From positions 434,001 through 498,000 of the forward strand of contig NZ_VUKA01000002.1 of the NCBI RefSeq assembly GCF_008386565.1: a stretch of DNA of 64,000 nucleotides, given 5' to 3'. Made by a program: the position numbers and the translations under genes. Positions 8,901 through 19,227 of the stretch are shown here, piece after piece (position 1 is the first letter of the stretch; every line of letters begins with the position of its first letter). The notes under the pieces were generated by a model. The model saw only the letters and a list, made by a program, of their open reading frames with translations, searched no databases and had not been told where the DNA came from. The stretch comes from Teichococcus oryzae. Its GTDB lineage: Bacteria; Pseudomonadota; Alphaproteobacteria; Acetobacterales; Acetobacteraceae.

Positions 8901-9437
8901 ATGGCGGCAGGCGACTTCGCCCAGGGCTGCCGCTCCGCCCTCGGCCTCTGCTGCAACATCTGCCTGGGCATCGCCGCGGTTTCTCTGGTGGCGATGACCT
9001 TCGTGGTGGCCTGGGCGGTATTCGGGCGCTTCGTGCTGAACGACACGCCGGCCTGGGCCGATGTGGTCGCCATGCTGCTGATGGGGTGGGTGATCCTGGG
9101 CGCCGCAGCGGCCGGCGTGCGCGAAGGCTTCCACATGGGATTCGACACGCTGAAGGAGGCGCTGCCGGCGCCGCTGCGCAAGCTGTGCGACGCCGTGTCC
9201 GACCTGGTGGTGATGCTGTTTGGCCTCGGCATGGCCTGGTTCGCCGCGGACCTCGCCATGGGGGTGTGGGACGCGACGCTTCCCGCCATCGGATTGCCCG
9301 GCGCAGTGGAATACCTGCCGCTGGTGATCGGCGGGCTGATGATCGCGCTGTTCGGGCTGGAGCGGCTGGCGGCGCATCTTTCCGGGGCCGAGGCACCCGC
9401 CGACAGCGCCGCCGCCCCGCTGGTCAGCGACGCCTGA
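8901..9437 (+). CDS. TRAP transporter small permease (DctQ family)
   Basis: A 178-residue membrane protein with the four hydrophobic segments of DctQ proteins, at about residues 17-42, 50-70, 92-115 and 134-155. It includes the family-typical WAVFGRFVLNDTPAWADVVA region between helices 1 and 2. The ATG at 8901 follows the receptor stop codon by one base, and the large permease begins 13 bases downstream, so the three genes are translationally linked. An upstream in-frame GTG at 8886 would overlap the receptor gene and is less likely. Role: the small membrane subunit of the secondary, ion-driven transporter. Confidence 0.93.
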   Translation: MAAGDFAQGCRSALGLCCNICLGIAAVSLVAMTFVVAWAVFGRFVLNDTPAWADVVAMLLMGWVILGAAAAGVREGFHMGFDTLKEALPAPLRKLCDAVSDLVVMLFGLGMAWFAADLAMGVWDATLPAIGLPGAVEYLPLVIGGLMIALFGLERLAAHLSGAEAPADSAAAPLVSDA

Positions 9438-9450
9438 AGGAAGCACGGCC

Positions 9451-10731
9451 ATGGAAATCACCGTCCTGATGGGCTGCTTCGCCCTGCTGCTGCTGATCGG
9501 CACGCCGGTCGCCTTCGCGCTCGGCGCCGCCTCCTTCGTCACCGTGCTGTACATGGACCTGCCGCCTATCGTGGTGTTCCAGCAGATCTCCTCCGGCATG
9601 AACGTGTTCTCGATGCTGGCGATCCCGTTCTTCGTGTTCGCGGGGGACCTGATGCTGCGCGGCCAGATCGCCGACCGGCTGGTGGCGCTGGCCTCCGCCA
9701 TGGTGGGGCATATGCGGGGTGGGCTCGGCCAGGTGAACGTGGTGGCCGCGACGCTGTTTGGCGGCGTGTCGGGCTCGGCCGTCGCCGATGCTTCGGCGGT
9801 GGGCGGCGTGATGATCCCGCAGATGCGGGCGCGGGGCTATGCGCCGGATTACGCCGTCAACGTCACCGCCAACGCGGCGCTGATCGACCTGCTGATCCCG
9901 CCCAGCCACAACATGATCCTGTATGTCATCGCCGCCGGTGGCGCGATCAGCGTGGCGGACCTGTTCACGGCCGGCATCATCCCCGGCATGCTGCTGATGG
10001 CGGTGCTGATGTTCGTGGCCTGGGCGGTCGCGGTGAAGCGCGGCTACCCGCGGGAGCGGTTTCCCGGCTGGGCGGTGCTGGCGCGGCTGCTGGCGGCGGC
10101 GCTGCCAGGGCTGATGCTGATCGTCATCATTTTCGCCGGGGTGCGCAGCGGCATTTTCACCGCCACGGAAAGCGCCGTGGTGGCGGTGCTCTACGCCCTG
10201 CTGGTCACCGCCTTCGTCTACCGCAGCCTGGGCTGGCGCGGCTTCGCCGAGGCCGCGCTGGGCGGCGCCCGGACCACCGGCATGGTGATGCTGATCATCG
10301 GCTGCGCCAGCGCCTTCGGCTGGCTGATGGCGCTGCTGCAGGTGCCGGCGATGACCGTGGCGCTGATGGAGGGCATCACCGACAACCCGTTGCTGCTGCT
10401 GCTGCTGATCAACGTCATCCTGCTGCTGCTCGGCACCTTCATGGACATGGCGCCGCTGATCATGATCGGCACGCCGATCTTCCTGCCGGTGGCGATGAAG
10501 CTCGGCATGGACCCGGTGCAGTTCGGCGTGGTGATGATCCTGAACCTCGGCATCGGGCTGATCACGCCACCCGTGGGGCCGGTGCTGTTCGTGGCCTGCG
10601 CGGTCGGCAAGGTGTCGATGTGGGAGGCCACCAAGACCAGCCTGCCCTTCTACGCCGCCGCCTTCGCGGTGCTGATGGTGGTGACTTATGTTCCGGCGGT
10701 GTCGCTCTGGCTGCCCCGGTTGTTCCATTGA
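9451..10731 (+). CDS. TRAP transporter large permease (DctM family)
   Basis: A 426-residue integral membrane protein with about a dozen hydrophobic segments, the standard DctM length. Diagnostic stretches are GGVSGSAVADASAVGGVMIPQM near residue 108, PPSHNMILYVIAAGG near 150, and the C-terminal NLGIGLITPPVGPVLFVA near 365. It forms the ion-coupled translocation channel with the small permease at 8901. It starts with GAAGGAAGC before the ATG and belongs to the receptor-small-large operon. The next gene begins 39 bases later on the same strand and encodes a sugar-acid enzyme. Confidence 0.95.
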   Translation: MEITVLMGCFALLLLIGTPVAFALGAASFVTVLYMDLPPIVVFQQISSGMNVFSMLAIPFFVFAGDLMLRGQIADRLVALASAMVGHMRGGLGQVNVVAATLFGGVSGSAVADASAVGGVMIPQMRARGYAPDYAVNVTANAALIDLLIPPSHNMILYVIAAGGAISVADLFTAGIIPGMLLMAVLMFVAWAVAVKRGYPRERFPGWAVLARLLAAALPGLMLIVIIFAGVRSGIFTATESAVVAVLYALLVTAFVYRSLGWRGFAEAALGGARTTGMVMLIIGCASAFGWLMALLQVPAMTVALMEGITDNPLLLLLLINVILLLLGTFMDMAPLIMIGTPIFLPVAMKLGMDPVQFGVVMILNLGIGLITPPVGPVLFVACAVGKVSMWEATKTSLPFYAAAFAVLMVVTYVPAVSLWLPRLFH

Positions 10732-10770
10732 ATAATAGGCTCCCTTCCGACAGGCCAGGAGTCGCCGTCC

Positions 10771-11613
10771 ATGAGCAAGCAGAAGCCGGTTCTTCTCACC
10801 GGCGCCTCGGGCAATCTCGGCCGCGTGCTGGCGCGCGACCTGGCGGCGCAGGGCTATGCCCTGCGCCTGACCGACCTGGCGCCGTTTCCCGACGCGGTGC
10901 CGGAAGGCGCCTCCTTCACCCGCGCCGACCTGAATGACGGCGTCGCCATCCTGCAGCTGGCCGAGGGCTGCGGGGCGATCCTGCATTTCGGCGGCTGCGC
11001 CACCGACCAGCCTTTCGAGACGGTGATCGGCCCCAACATCCGCGGCCTGTACCACATCTACGAGGCGGCGCGGCGGGAAGGGGCGCGGGTGCTGTTCGCC
11101 TCCTCCAACCACGCGATCGGCTTTCACGAGCGGCCGCAAGGCAATGAGGCGAAGCTGGATGTCGATTGCGCCTTCCGCCCGGACAGCTTCTACGGCCTGT
11201 CCAAGGCCTATGGCGAGCTGATGGGCCGCCTGTACTGGGACAAGCACGGCGTCGAGAACCTCAATGTCCGCATCGGCAGCTCCTTCCCCGAGCCGGCCGA
11301 TGCCCGCATGCTGGCCACCTGGCTGTCCTACCCCGACCTGAGCCGGCTTTGCGCCCGCTTCCTGGAGGCGCCGAAGGTGGGCCATGCCGTGGTCTGGGGC
11401 GCCAGCCGCAACCCCGACAGCTTCTGGGGCGCGGATCATCGCGCCCGCATCGGCTGGGAGCCGGAGGACACGGCGGAAGATTACCGCGCCAAGGTGGAGC
11501 ACAAGCTGTCCGGCAACCCGGTGGTGGAGCGCTACCAGGGCGGCGGCTACACCGGCGCCGGCTACAGCCGCGCGGCACCCAGCCCGCGCGATCCCTTCGC
11601 GCTGGAGGAATGA
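10771..11613 (+). CDS. NAD-dependent epimerase/dehydratase family protein, uronate dehydrogenase-like
   Basis: Predicted cytosolic Rossmann-fold enzyme of 280 residues. The NAD motif GASGNLG is at residues 11-17, the family signature FASSNHAIGFH at 109-119, and the catalytic YGLSK places Y141 and K145. The SSNH.IGF block and the length are those of Udh, which oxidises galacturonate or glucuronate to an aldarolactone; other members act on related sugars. It lies directly after a TRAP transporter and its stop overlaps the start of an aldose 1-epimerase (ATGA at 11610). Together these suggest uptake, mutarotation and oxidation of a uronic acid or similar aldose. A dehydratase for the later pathway occurs at 31.4-32.3 kb, not here. 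Confidence 0.82.
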   Translation: MSKQKPVLLTGASGNLGRVLARDLAAQGYALRLTDLAPFPDAVPEGASFTRADLNDGVAILQLAEGCGAILHFGGCATDQPFETVIGPNIRGLYHIYEAARREGARVLFASSNHAIGFHERPQGNEAKLDVDCAFRPDSFYGLSKAYGELMGRLYWDKHGVENLNVRIGSSFPEPADARMLATWLSYPDLSRLCARFLEAPKVGHAVVWGASRNPDSFWGADHRARIGWEPEDTAEDYRAKVEHKLSGNPVVERYQGGGYTGAGYSRAAPSPRDPFALEE

Positions 11614-12428
11614 GCACCCCCGCCATGCGCCTCCAGGCCGGTCCCTGGGTTCTGGAGGTCACGCCGGAGCGTGGCGCGGTCTTCACCGCCCTGCGGCATG
11701 AAGGGCGGGAGCTGCTGGCGCCGCAGGGCGCCTTCTGGATGCTGCCCTGGTGCAACCGGCTGGATGGCGGCCGCTTCCCCTGGAACGGGCAGCTTCACCG
11801 CCTGCCGGTGAATGAGGCGGCTGGGAACGCGTTGCACGGGCTGGGGCGGGATGCGCCCTGGTCGGTGAAACACGCTTCAGGCGCCGATGCGATCCTGCTG
11901 CAATCCCTGTCCCATCCGCCCTTCCATTACGCGGCGCGGCTGCATCTCTCGGTGGGAGAGGCGGGGCTGGCAATGACGCTCAGCCTGCGCAACATGGGCG
12001 CGGAGCCTTGCCCGATGGGGCTGGGCTGGCATCCCTGGTTCGCGCGGCCGCCGGCGTGCCGGGTCCGGCTGGAAGCGGGGTCCGCCTTCCGCACCGATGC
12101 GCGCAGCCTGCCGGTGGAAGCCTTCGCCACCACCGGCCTGGATGGCGGCGAGGCGGGGTGGCTGGGGCTGGACCGGCATTTCGCTTCGTGGAACGGGCGG
12201 GCCGAGTTGCGCCGCCCCGACCTGGCCATCCACCTGGCCGCCGAAGGGGAATGGGCCCGCAACCTGCAATTCTTCGCGCCGGAGGAGCGGCCAGTGCTGT
12301 GCCTGGAGCCGGTGAGCCATGTGCCGGATGTCATCAACCGCCCGCAATTCGCCGGCCTCGGGCCCATGCGCGTGCTGGAGCCGGGGGAAGCCATGACGGC
12401 GCGACTGGTGCTGACGGCGCGCGCCTAG
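11610..12428 (+). CDS. aldose 1-epimerase (mutarotase)
   Basis: A 272-residue beta-sandwich protein of the galactose-mutarotase superfamily. Visible are the substrate-facing NRLDGGRFPWNGQLH (around residue 46), NALHGLGRDAPW (73-84), the catalytic His in GLGWHPWF (about 136) and the catalytic Glu in LCLEPVSHVPDV (about 233). It interconverts alpha and beta anomers of an aldose. The start is the ATG inside the ATGA overlap with the previous gene; no better start exists. Translational coupling to the uronate-dehydrogenase-like gene implies it supplies the anomer that the dehydrogenase needs. The next gene is 57 bases away and may be a separate unit. Confidence 0.88.
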   Translation: MSTPAMRLQAGPWVLEVTPERGAVFTALRHEGRELLAPQGAFWMLPWCNRLDGGRFPWNGQLHRLPVNEAAGNALHGLGRDAPWSVKHASGADAILLQSLSHPPFHYAARLHLSVGEAGLAMTLSLRNMGAEPCPMGLGWHPWFARPPACRVRLEAGSAFRTDARSLPVEAFATTGLDGGEAGWLGLDRHFASWNGRAELRRPDLAIHLAAEGEWARNLQFFAPEERPVLCLEPVSHVPDVINRPQFAGLGPMRVLEPGEAMTARLVLTARA

Positions 12429-12485
12429 CGCCGGCTCAGGGGAACGCCTTCCTCCTGGAAGGCGCCCCTGGCCAGGCGGGGGACC

Positions 12486-13619
12486 ATGCCGCATGCTGCG
12501 CTCATGCCAGACGCGCTTGTCCTCGGGGCCGGGATCATGGGCCTTTCCGCAGCCTGGGGCCTCACCCGGGCCGGCTTCTCCGTTTCCGTGGTGGAGCAGG
12601 ACGATGTGCCCAATCCGCGCGGCAGCAGCGTCGATGAGCACCGCCTGATCCGCCACGCCTACGGCGCCGCCGCCGGCTACATGCACATGGTGGAGGAGGC
12701 TTTCGCCGCCTGGAACCTTTTGTGGGATGAACTGGGCGAGGTGCCCTATGCCCGCACCGGCGTGCTGGCGCTGGGCGATGGCGGCGCCGGCTGGCTGGCG
12801 GACAGCCGCGCCACGCTGCGGCAGGCCGGGCATGCGGTGCAGGATCTCGACGCCGGCGGCGTCACGGCCCGCTTCCCGATGATCAACCCTGCCGGGCTGG
12901 GCGATGCCTTCCACATGGCGGAAGGCGGGGTGCTGATGGCCGGGCGCATCGTCGGGCTGCTGGCGGCGCATCTGCGGCGCCAGGGTGTCCGCTTCATCCG
13001 GGGCCGGGCCACGGATGTGGACCCCGCCCGGGCCAGCCTCACCCTGGAGGATGGCGCCACCCTCCAGGCCGGGCGCCTGGTGCTGGCCGCCGGACCCTGG
13101 GCGCCCCGCCTGGTTCCGGGCCTGGCAGCGCGCGTCACGCCCTCCCGCCAGATCGTGGTGTATCTGGAGCCGCCCGCGCAGCACCGCGCCGCCTGGCAGC
13201 AGGCGCCGATGCTGCTCGACCTTTCGGCGGCGGGCGGCTTCTATGCCGTGCCGCCGGTGCCCGGCACCCGGCTGAAGATCGGCGACCACCGCTTCTCATG
13301 CCTGGGCGATGCCGATGACCCGCGGGAAGCCAGCAAGGCCGAGGCGGACGCCATCCTGGAACTGGCCCGCCCGCGCCTGCGCGATGCCGGGCAGTATCGC
13401 GTCCTGGGCGCCAGGACCTGCTACTACGACGTGGAGCCGGAGGAGCGTTTCCTGCTGGAGCCGCTCGGCGAGCGCTGCGTGGTGATGAGCGGATTTTCCG
13501 GCCACGGCTTCAAGTTCGGCGCCCTGCTCGGCCTGGCGGTCGGGGCCTGGAACCTCGCGGCCCTGCCGGGCTGGGCGGCAGGCCGGGGCGGGGCGGCGCC
13601 AACGGCCTCGCGGGCGTGA
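12486..13619 (+). CDS. FAD-dependent amine oxidase, monomeric sarcosine oxidase-like
   Basis: A 377-residue flavoprotein of the DAO superfamily. The dinucleotide motif GAGIMGLSAAWGL is near residue 13. The C-terminal part carries ARTCYYDVEPEERF and GFSGHGFKFGALLG, the two blocks typical of monomeric sarcosine oxidase and N-methyltryptophan oxidase. C312 in that first block is at the position of the cysteine that binds FAD covalently in those enzymes (inference from motif). The family oxidises N-methylated amino acids or imino acids with oxygen, giving hydrogen peroxide. ATG at 12504 is an alternative start. It stands alone, following the aldose epimerase by 57 bases and converging on the ribokinase operon across a strong hairpin. 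Substrate unknown. Confidence 0.87.
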   Translation: MPHAALMPDALVLGAGIMGLSAAWGLTRAGFSVSVVEQDDVPNPRGSSVDEHRLIRHAYGAAAGYMHMVEEAFAAWNLLWDELGEVPYARTGVLALGDGGAGWLADSRATLRQAGHAVQDLDAGGVTARFPMINPAGLGDAFHMAEGGVLMAGRIVGLLAAHLRRQGVRFIRGRATDVDPARASLTLEDGATLQAGRLVLAAGPWAPRLVPGLAARVTPSRQIVVYLEPPAQHRAAWQQAPMLLDLSAAGGFYAVPPVPGTRLKIGDHRFSCLGDADDPREASKAEADAILELARPRLRDAGQYRVLGARTCYYDVEPEERFLLEPLGERCVVMSGFSGHGFKFGALLGLAVGAWNLAALPGWAAGRGGAAPTASRA

Positions 13620-13636
13620 CGGGCGCCCGCGAGGCC
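13604..13636. terminator. bidirectional hairpin between convergent genes
   Basis: Perfect 13-bp inverted repeat (13604-13616 and 13624-13636) around a 7-base loop that begins with the oxidase stop codon TGA. No T tract follows on either strand. It separates the plus-strand oxidase from the end of the minus-strand ribokinase. Confidence 0.65.
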
Positions 13637-13641
13637 GCTGC

Positions 13642-14574
13642 TCAGGACAGGCCGCGGGCCTCGCGGAAGCGCCGGAAGGCGGTCAGGTCGGCGAAGGCCT
13701 TCTGGGTGCCGGGCCGCGTGATGGCGTCCGCCGCGTAGCTGGCACCCCAGGCCATGGCCGCCGCCACGTCGCGCGACCGCACGTAGTGCTGCGCGAAGGC
13801 GCCGATGAAGGCATCGCCCGCGCCGGTGGTGTCATGCGGCTGCACGCGCAGGGAAGGCACATGAACGGCCGGCCCGTCGCTCACCAGCAGCGCGCCCTCG
13901 GCGCCCAGGGTCACGATCACCGTCTTCAGCCCGCGCGTGACGAGGCTGCGCGCCGCCGCCTCCGCCTGTTCGGGCGTGTCGGCCGGCATGCCGGTCAGGA
14001 TGGCCAGCTCGGTCTGGTTCGGCACCAGGAAGGACGCGGCCAGGATGCGCGACACGTCGAGATCCGGCACGGCGGGGGCCGGGTTCAGCAGCACCTCAAT
14101 GCCCTCGCGCGCCGCCCAGGCGATGGTGTGGTAGACGGTTTCCAGCGGCACTTCGAGCTGCAGCAGGATCAGGCCGCATTGCCGCAGGTCCGCCGCCGCC
14201 TCGTCCACGTCGGCGGGCAGCAGGTGCTCGTTGGCGCCCTTGATGATCAGGATGCGGTTCTCGCCGGAAGGCTCCACGAAGATCGGCGCCACGCCGCTCT
14301 GCTGGCCCGGCACCGTGCGCACATGGCGGGTGTCGATGCCAAGCTCGCCCAGGTTGCGGAGGGTGCCTTCGCCGAACAGGTCCTCGCCCACGCGGCTGAC
14401 CATCAGCACCTCGGCGCCGAGCTTGGCCGCGGCCACCGCCTGGTTGGCGCCCTTGCCGCCATGCCCCATCGAGAAGGAGGGCGCGGCCAGCGTTTCGCCG
14501 GCCCGCGGCATGCGGTCGATATAGCTGATGAGATCGACCATGTTGCTGCCGACCACACCGATGCGCTGGCTCAT
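13642..14574 (-). CDS. rbsK: PfkB-family carbohydrate kinase, ribokinase/deoxyribokinase
   Basis: A 310-residue cytosolic sugar kinase. Ribokinase landmarks are GSNMVDLISYIDRMPRAGET at the N-terminus, the sugar-binding GGKGANQAVAAAKLGA (39-54), and DTTGAGDAF near the C-terminus with catalytic D254. It phosphorylates ribose or deoxyribose at O5 using ATP. It is the last gene of a seven-gene minus-strand operon that starts with deoC, and its start overlaps the stop of the DUF4432 gene by four bases (ATGA). Since DeoC in the same operon cleaves deoxyribose 5-phosphate, deoxyribokinase activity (DeoK) is as likely as ribokinase. The symbol names the family only. Confidence 0.9.
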   Translation of the reverse strand: MSQRIGVVGSNMVDLISYIDRMPRAGETLAAPSFSMGHGGKGANQAVAAAKLGAEVLMVSRVGEDLFGEGTLRNLGELGIDTRHVRTVPGQQSGVAPIFVEPSGENRILIIKGANEHLLPADVDEAAADLRQCGLILLQLEVPLETVYHTIAWAAREGIEVLLNPAPAVPDLDVSRILAASFLVPNQTELAILTGMPADTPEQAEAAARSLVTRGLKTVIVTLGAEGALLVSDGPAVHVPSLRVQPHDTTGAGDAFIGAFAQHYVRSRDVAAAMAWGASYAADAITRPGTQKAFADLTAFRRFREARGLS

Positions 14575-15665
14575 GGCCGCGTTTCCCCCAGGCTCTTGAT
14601 CAAGGATGCCATGCGCCCGGCTCCGCTCGTGTCCAGATAGCCGGCGCGGACCCGGAAATCAGCCTGCCCGCCTGGCGGCAGCAGCCGCACATGGCCCTTG
14701 CGCTTTTCCGCCGTGTAGCCTTCGGGCTCGCAGGTGGAAGGCAGGGCGAAGGCGGCCACCTTCTGGTCCGGATCGTTCAGGATCCAGCGCACGGTGTGCG
14801 GAAAGGCGGCGGGGGCGTAGCTCAGCGCGAAGCCGTCACCCTCGGGCCGTTGCAGCATCAGATGCGTGTCGCCGCGCGCATCGGTGCCGGGCTGCTTCAG
14901 GTAGAAGACCTGCTCGGGATCATAGAGCGCCGGCTCGTGCAGCGTTTCCATGCGCGCCGGGTCGAGGGCGAGGTCCTCGATCAGCGCCAGGTAGTCCGGG
15001 TTGGGCTGCACATGCGCCGGCACGGCGCGGCGCACCACGGTGCGATCGGGCGTGAAGGGCACCGGCTGCACGCAGCGCCCGCCAGGGACAAAGGCGAAGT
15101 TGATGTGGCACATATACATCAACTCCATCGGCTTGCCCGACAGGTTGCGCACGGCGAGGCCGATGTCGAACAGGGATTCACCGGGCCTCAGCGTCACCTT
15201 CGGCTGCGCCAGGTAATGCGCGCCGAAGCCCATCACATGTTCCCGCACGCTGGTGAGGCGCAGGAAGGGGCCGCCCTCATCCTCGCCGCATTCCAGGAAG
15301 GCGCGGTCCATGGCGGCGCAGGGAAACTCGCCATGCGCGGCGTGGTCATCCCCTGGCGCCGGCACGCCGTTGCGCAGCAGGCCGCTGTGGAAGGCGAAGC
15401 AGCCATAGGTTTCCGCGATGCTGCGGGCGGGGCGGGGGGCGTCGAAGCCGCTTCGCATCGCCAGATCGACGCCGTCGAAGCGCACCGACCAGATCATGCC
15501 GCCCATCCAGGGCAGCACCACCACCTCGCCACGGCCGTTGCGCAGGCGAAGCGCCGGGATGCCGGTGTGGAAGCGGAACAGGCTGGCCGTCAGCTCTCCG
15601 GCCGACAGGACGCGGCGCTCGGCCTCGGTGGCCAGCTCGGGGAACAGGGGGATGGTCGCGGTCAT
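14571..15665 (-). CDS. DUF4432 / aldose-1-epimerase-like protein
   Basis: A 364-residue protein of the galactose-mutarotase-like beta-sandwich superfamily. Seen: LRNGRGEVVVLPWMGGMIWSV (about 40-60), CFAFHSGLLRNG (near 90), HGEFPCAAMD (about 107), ELMYMCHINFAFV (about 185) and a C-terminal YAPAAFPHTVRWI block, which follow the DUF4432 pattern. Family members include mutarotases; Salmonella DeoM was reported as a deoxyribose mutarotase, and the operon context here (deoC, sugar ABC importer, pentose kinase) fits such a role, though I cannot confirm orthology. The start at 15665 sits two bases after the upstream permease stop; an upstream extension of this frame would run inside the permease gene and is rejected. 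Confidence 0.75.
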   Translation of the reverse strand: MTATIPLFPELATEAERRVLSAGELTASLFRFHTGIPALRLRNGRGEVVVLPWMGGMIWSVRFDGVDLAMRSGFDAPRPARSIAETYGCFAFHSGLLRNGVPAPGDDHAAHGEFPCAAMDRAFLECGEDEGGPFLRLTSVREHVMGFGAHYLAQPKVTLRPGESLFDIGLAVRNLSGKPMELMYMCHINFAFVPGGRCVQPVPFTPDRTVVRRAVPAHVQPNPDYLALIEDLALDPARMETLHEPALYDPEQVFYLKQPGTDARGDTHLMLQRPEGDGFALSYAPAAFPHTVRWILNDPDQKVAAFALPSTCEPEGYTAEKRKGHVRLLPPGGQADFRVRAGYLDTSGAGRMASLIKSLGETRP

Positions 15666-15667
15666 GC

Positions 15668-16660
15668 TCAGCGTACCCGGTTGCGCCAGGCGGCCAGGGC
15701 GATCGAGAGCAGCAGGAAGCCGCCCCAGATCAGGTCCACCAGGAAGTTGGAGAAGCGCATGATCTGCAGCCCGGACGACAGCAGCATCAGCGCCACCAGG
15801 GCCAGGATGATGCCGGGCACGGAGCCGCGCCCGCCCGCTGGATTGGTGCCCGCCAGCACGGCGATCAGCACCGCCTGCAGCAGGTAGGACACGCCGTAAT
15901 CCGACTTCGCCGCGTTGGTGCGGCCGGACAGCAGGATGCCCGCGATGCTGGCCAGCCCGCCGGTCAGCACGTAGGACAGGAACACGGTGCGCCCGGTCCG
16001 CAGCCCGGCGAAGGCGGCTGCCTTGGCGTTGGTGCCGATCAGCGCCAGGTTGATGCCGAAGGCGGTGCGCGACAGGAGGAACCAGACTAGCCCCGCCACG
16101 ATCAGGAACACGACCAGCGGCATGGCGATTCCGAAGGCGGTGCCGTTGCCGATCTGCCCCCACAGCCTGGGAAAGCCGACCACGGCGGGGCCGCCCGTCA
16201 GCACCAGGCAGATGCCGGTGAACACCTGGCCGGTGCCGATGGTCGCCAGGATCGGTGTGACACGGAGCCGGGTGATCAGCAGCCCGTTGACGGCCCCCGC
16301 CGCCAGCCCCGTGCCGAGCGCGATGCCGATGCCGGCGGCCACCATCGGCCAGGGCAGATTCACCAGATCCGGCCCGCGCGGCGCGCCCACCTGGTGAAAG
16401 AACAGCCCTGCCAGGATGCAGGACAAATTGGCGATGGCGATCACGGAGAGGTCGATGCCGCCGGTCAGCATCGCCACCATCATGGCGATGGCCAGCAGCC
16501 CCAGCTCCGGCGCGATGAAGGTGATGGATTCGAAGACATAGGGGCGCAGGAACCGCTCCGGGTTCAGCGCCGCCATGCCGGCGAAGATCAGCACCGTCAG
16601 CACGACGAGCTGCAGGAGGTTGGTATCGACGCGGCGAAGGCGCTGGGCGATGGCGGTCAT
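15668..16660 (-). CDS. sugar ABC transporter permease (RbsC/LsrD family)
   Basis: A 330-residue membrane protein with about eight to ten hydrophobic segments. The family signature for carbohydrate-uptake-2 permeases is visible as MVAMLTGGIDLSVIAIANLS near residue 60, and a C-terminal GGRGSVPGIILALVALMLLSS near 275 matches the conserved coupling region. It is one of two paralogous permeases in this operon (the other at 16677), as in importers that use a heterodimeric membrane part. It imports a pentose-type sugar with the ATPase at 17666 and the receptor at 19228. Its stop lies two bases before the DUF4432 start. Confidence 0.93.
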   Translation of the reverse strand: MTAIAQRLRRVDTNLLQLVVLTVLIFAGMAALNPERFLRPYVFESITFIAPELGLLAIAMMVAMLTGGIDLSVIAIANLSCILAGLFFHQVGAPRGPDLVNLPWPMVAAGIGIALGTGLAAGAVNGLLITRLRVTPILATIGTGQVFTGICLVLTGGPAVVGFPRLWGQIGNGTAFGIAMPLVVFLIVAGLVWFLLSRTAFGINLALIGTNAKAAAFAGLRTGRTVFLSYVLTGGLASIAGILLSGRTNAAKSDYGVSYLLQAVLIAVLAGTNPAGGRGSVPGIILALVALMLLSSGLQIMRFSNFLVDLIWGGFLLLSIALAAWRNRVR

Positions 16661-16676
16661 GATGCGGTGCCCCTGC

Positions 16677-17665
16677 TCAGGCGATGCGCTTGCGGTCGCG
16701 CCAGGCGGTGACCGCCGTGGCCGCGATGACGATCAGGCCGACCACCACGCGCTGCCAGGTGGTGTCCACGCCCAGGATAATGAGGCTGTTGGTGATCACC
16801 ACCAGCGTCAGCACGCCCAGCATCGTGCCGATCACGCTGCCGCGCCCGCCGAAGATGGAGGCGCCGCCCAGCACCACCGCCGCGATCACGTCCAGCTCCA
16901 GCCCGACCATGTCGCGCGGGTTGGCGGTCCAGATCATGGCGCCGTGCAGCAGCCCGGCGAAGCCCGCCAGCGCGCCGGCCAGCCCGTAGATGAAGAAGGT
17001 GGTGCGGCGGGTGTTGAAGCCGACGCGCCGTGCCGCTTCCTCGCCGCCGCCGAGGGCGTAGATGGAGCGGCCCATCATGGTGTGGCGCAGCATCAGGTGG
17101 ACCCCCAGCGCGATCACGGCATAGACCAGCACCATGGCCGAAAGCCCCGCCGCGCTGCCATCGCCCTGGGTGACGGTGAACAGGTCCTGCCGGGCGAAGT
17201 CGATCAGCAGCGGCGGCATCTGGTCGATGTTGATCTGGCTGGTGCCGACCACGCCCAGGATGAAGCCGCGCACGGCGGTGCCGGTGCCCAGCGTCACGAT
17301 CAGCGGGATCATGCGCAGGTGATGCACGAAGACGGCGTTCACCAGGCCGAGCCCGATTCCGATCGCCGTGGCCATGGCGAAGGGCAGCAGCACGCCGTCG
17401 AAGCCCCAGGCGATCATCGCCTTCACCGTCAGATACATGGCGGCGATGGCGAAGGCGGGGAAGGACACGTCGATGCCGCCCGACAGCATCACCAGCAGCA
17501 CGGCCAGCGCGAGGATGCCGGTGATCACCGAGGCGCGCAGCAGGCTGAAGATGTTGGCGGGCTGCCAGAACACCGGGTTGATCAGCCCGATCGTCAGCAC
17601 GGCGACCACCAGCACGGCGGCCACCATCCATTCCGGGTGGCGCCGCAGCGTCAAGGCAAGGGATT

Positions 17666-17669
<4 letters not shown>
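16677..17669 (-). CDS. sugar ABC transporter permease (RbsC/LsrC family)
   Basis: A 330-residue membrane protein and the partner of the neighbouring permease. It shows the same signature in LLVMLSGGIDVSFPAFAIAAMY near residue 55 and GGRGSVIGTMLGVLTLVVITNS near 275. The start MKSLALTLRRHPEW at 17669 overlaps the stop of the ATPase gene by four bases, which supports this start over an extension inside the ATPase gene. It lies 16 bases before the second permease. The heterodimeric channel resembles LsrC/LsrD and rhamnose-type importers. Confidence 0.93.
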
Positions 17670-19162
<1,493 letters not shown>

Positions 19163-19227
19163 GCGAATCCGTCAGCCGGCGGCACGGGGCGGCGCATGGC
19201 CGCCCCGCCCCGGCTCAGAAGTTGTGC

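Noticed and set aside
7226-11502. Long minus-strand frames (about 690 codons each) opposite the TRAP operon and Udh gene
   Set aside because: Low-complexity His/Gln/Arg-rich translations in frames antisense to membrane proteins; no ribosome binding site or family.
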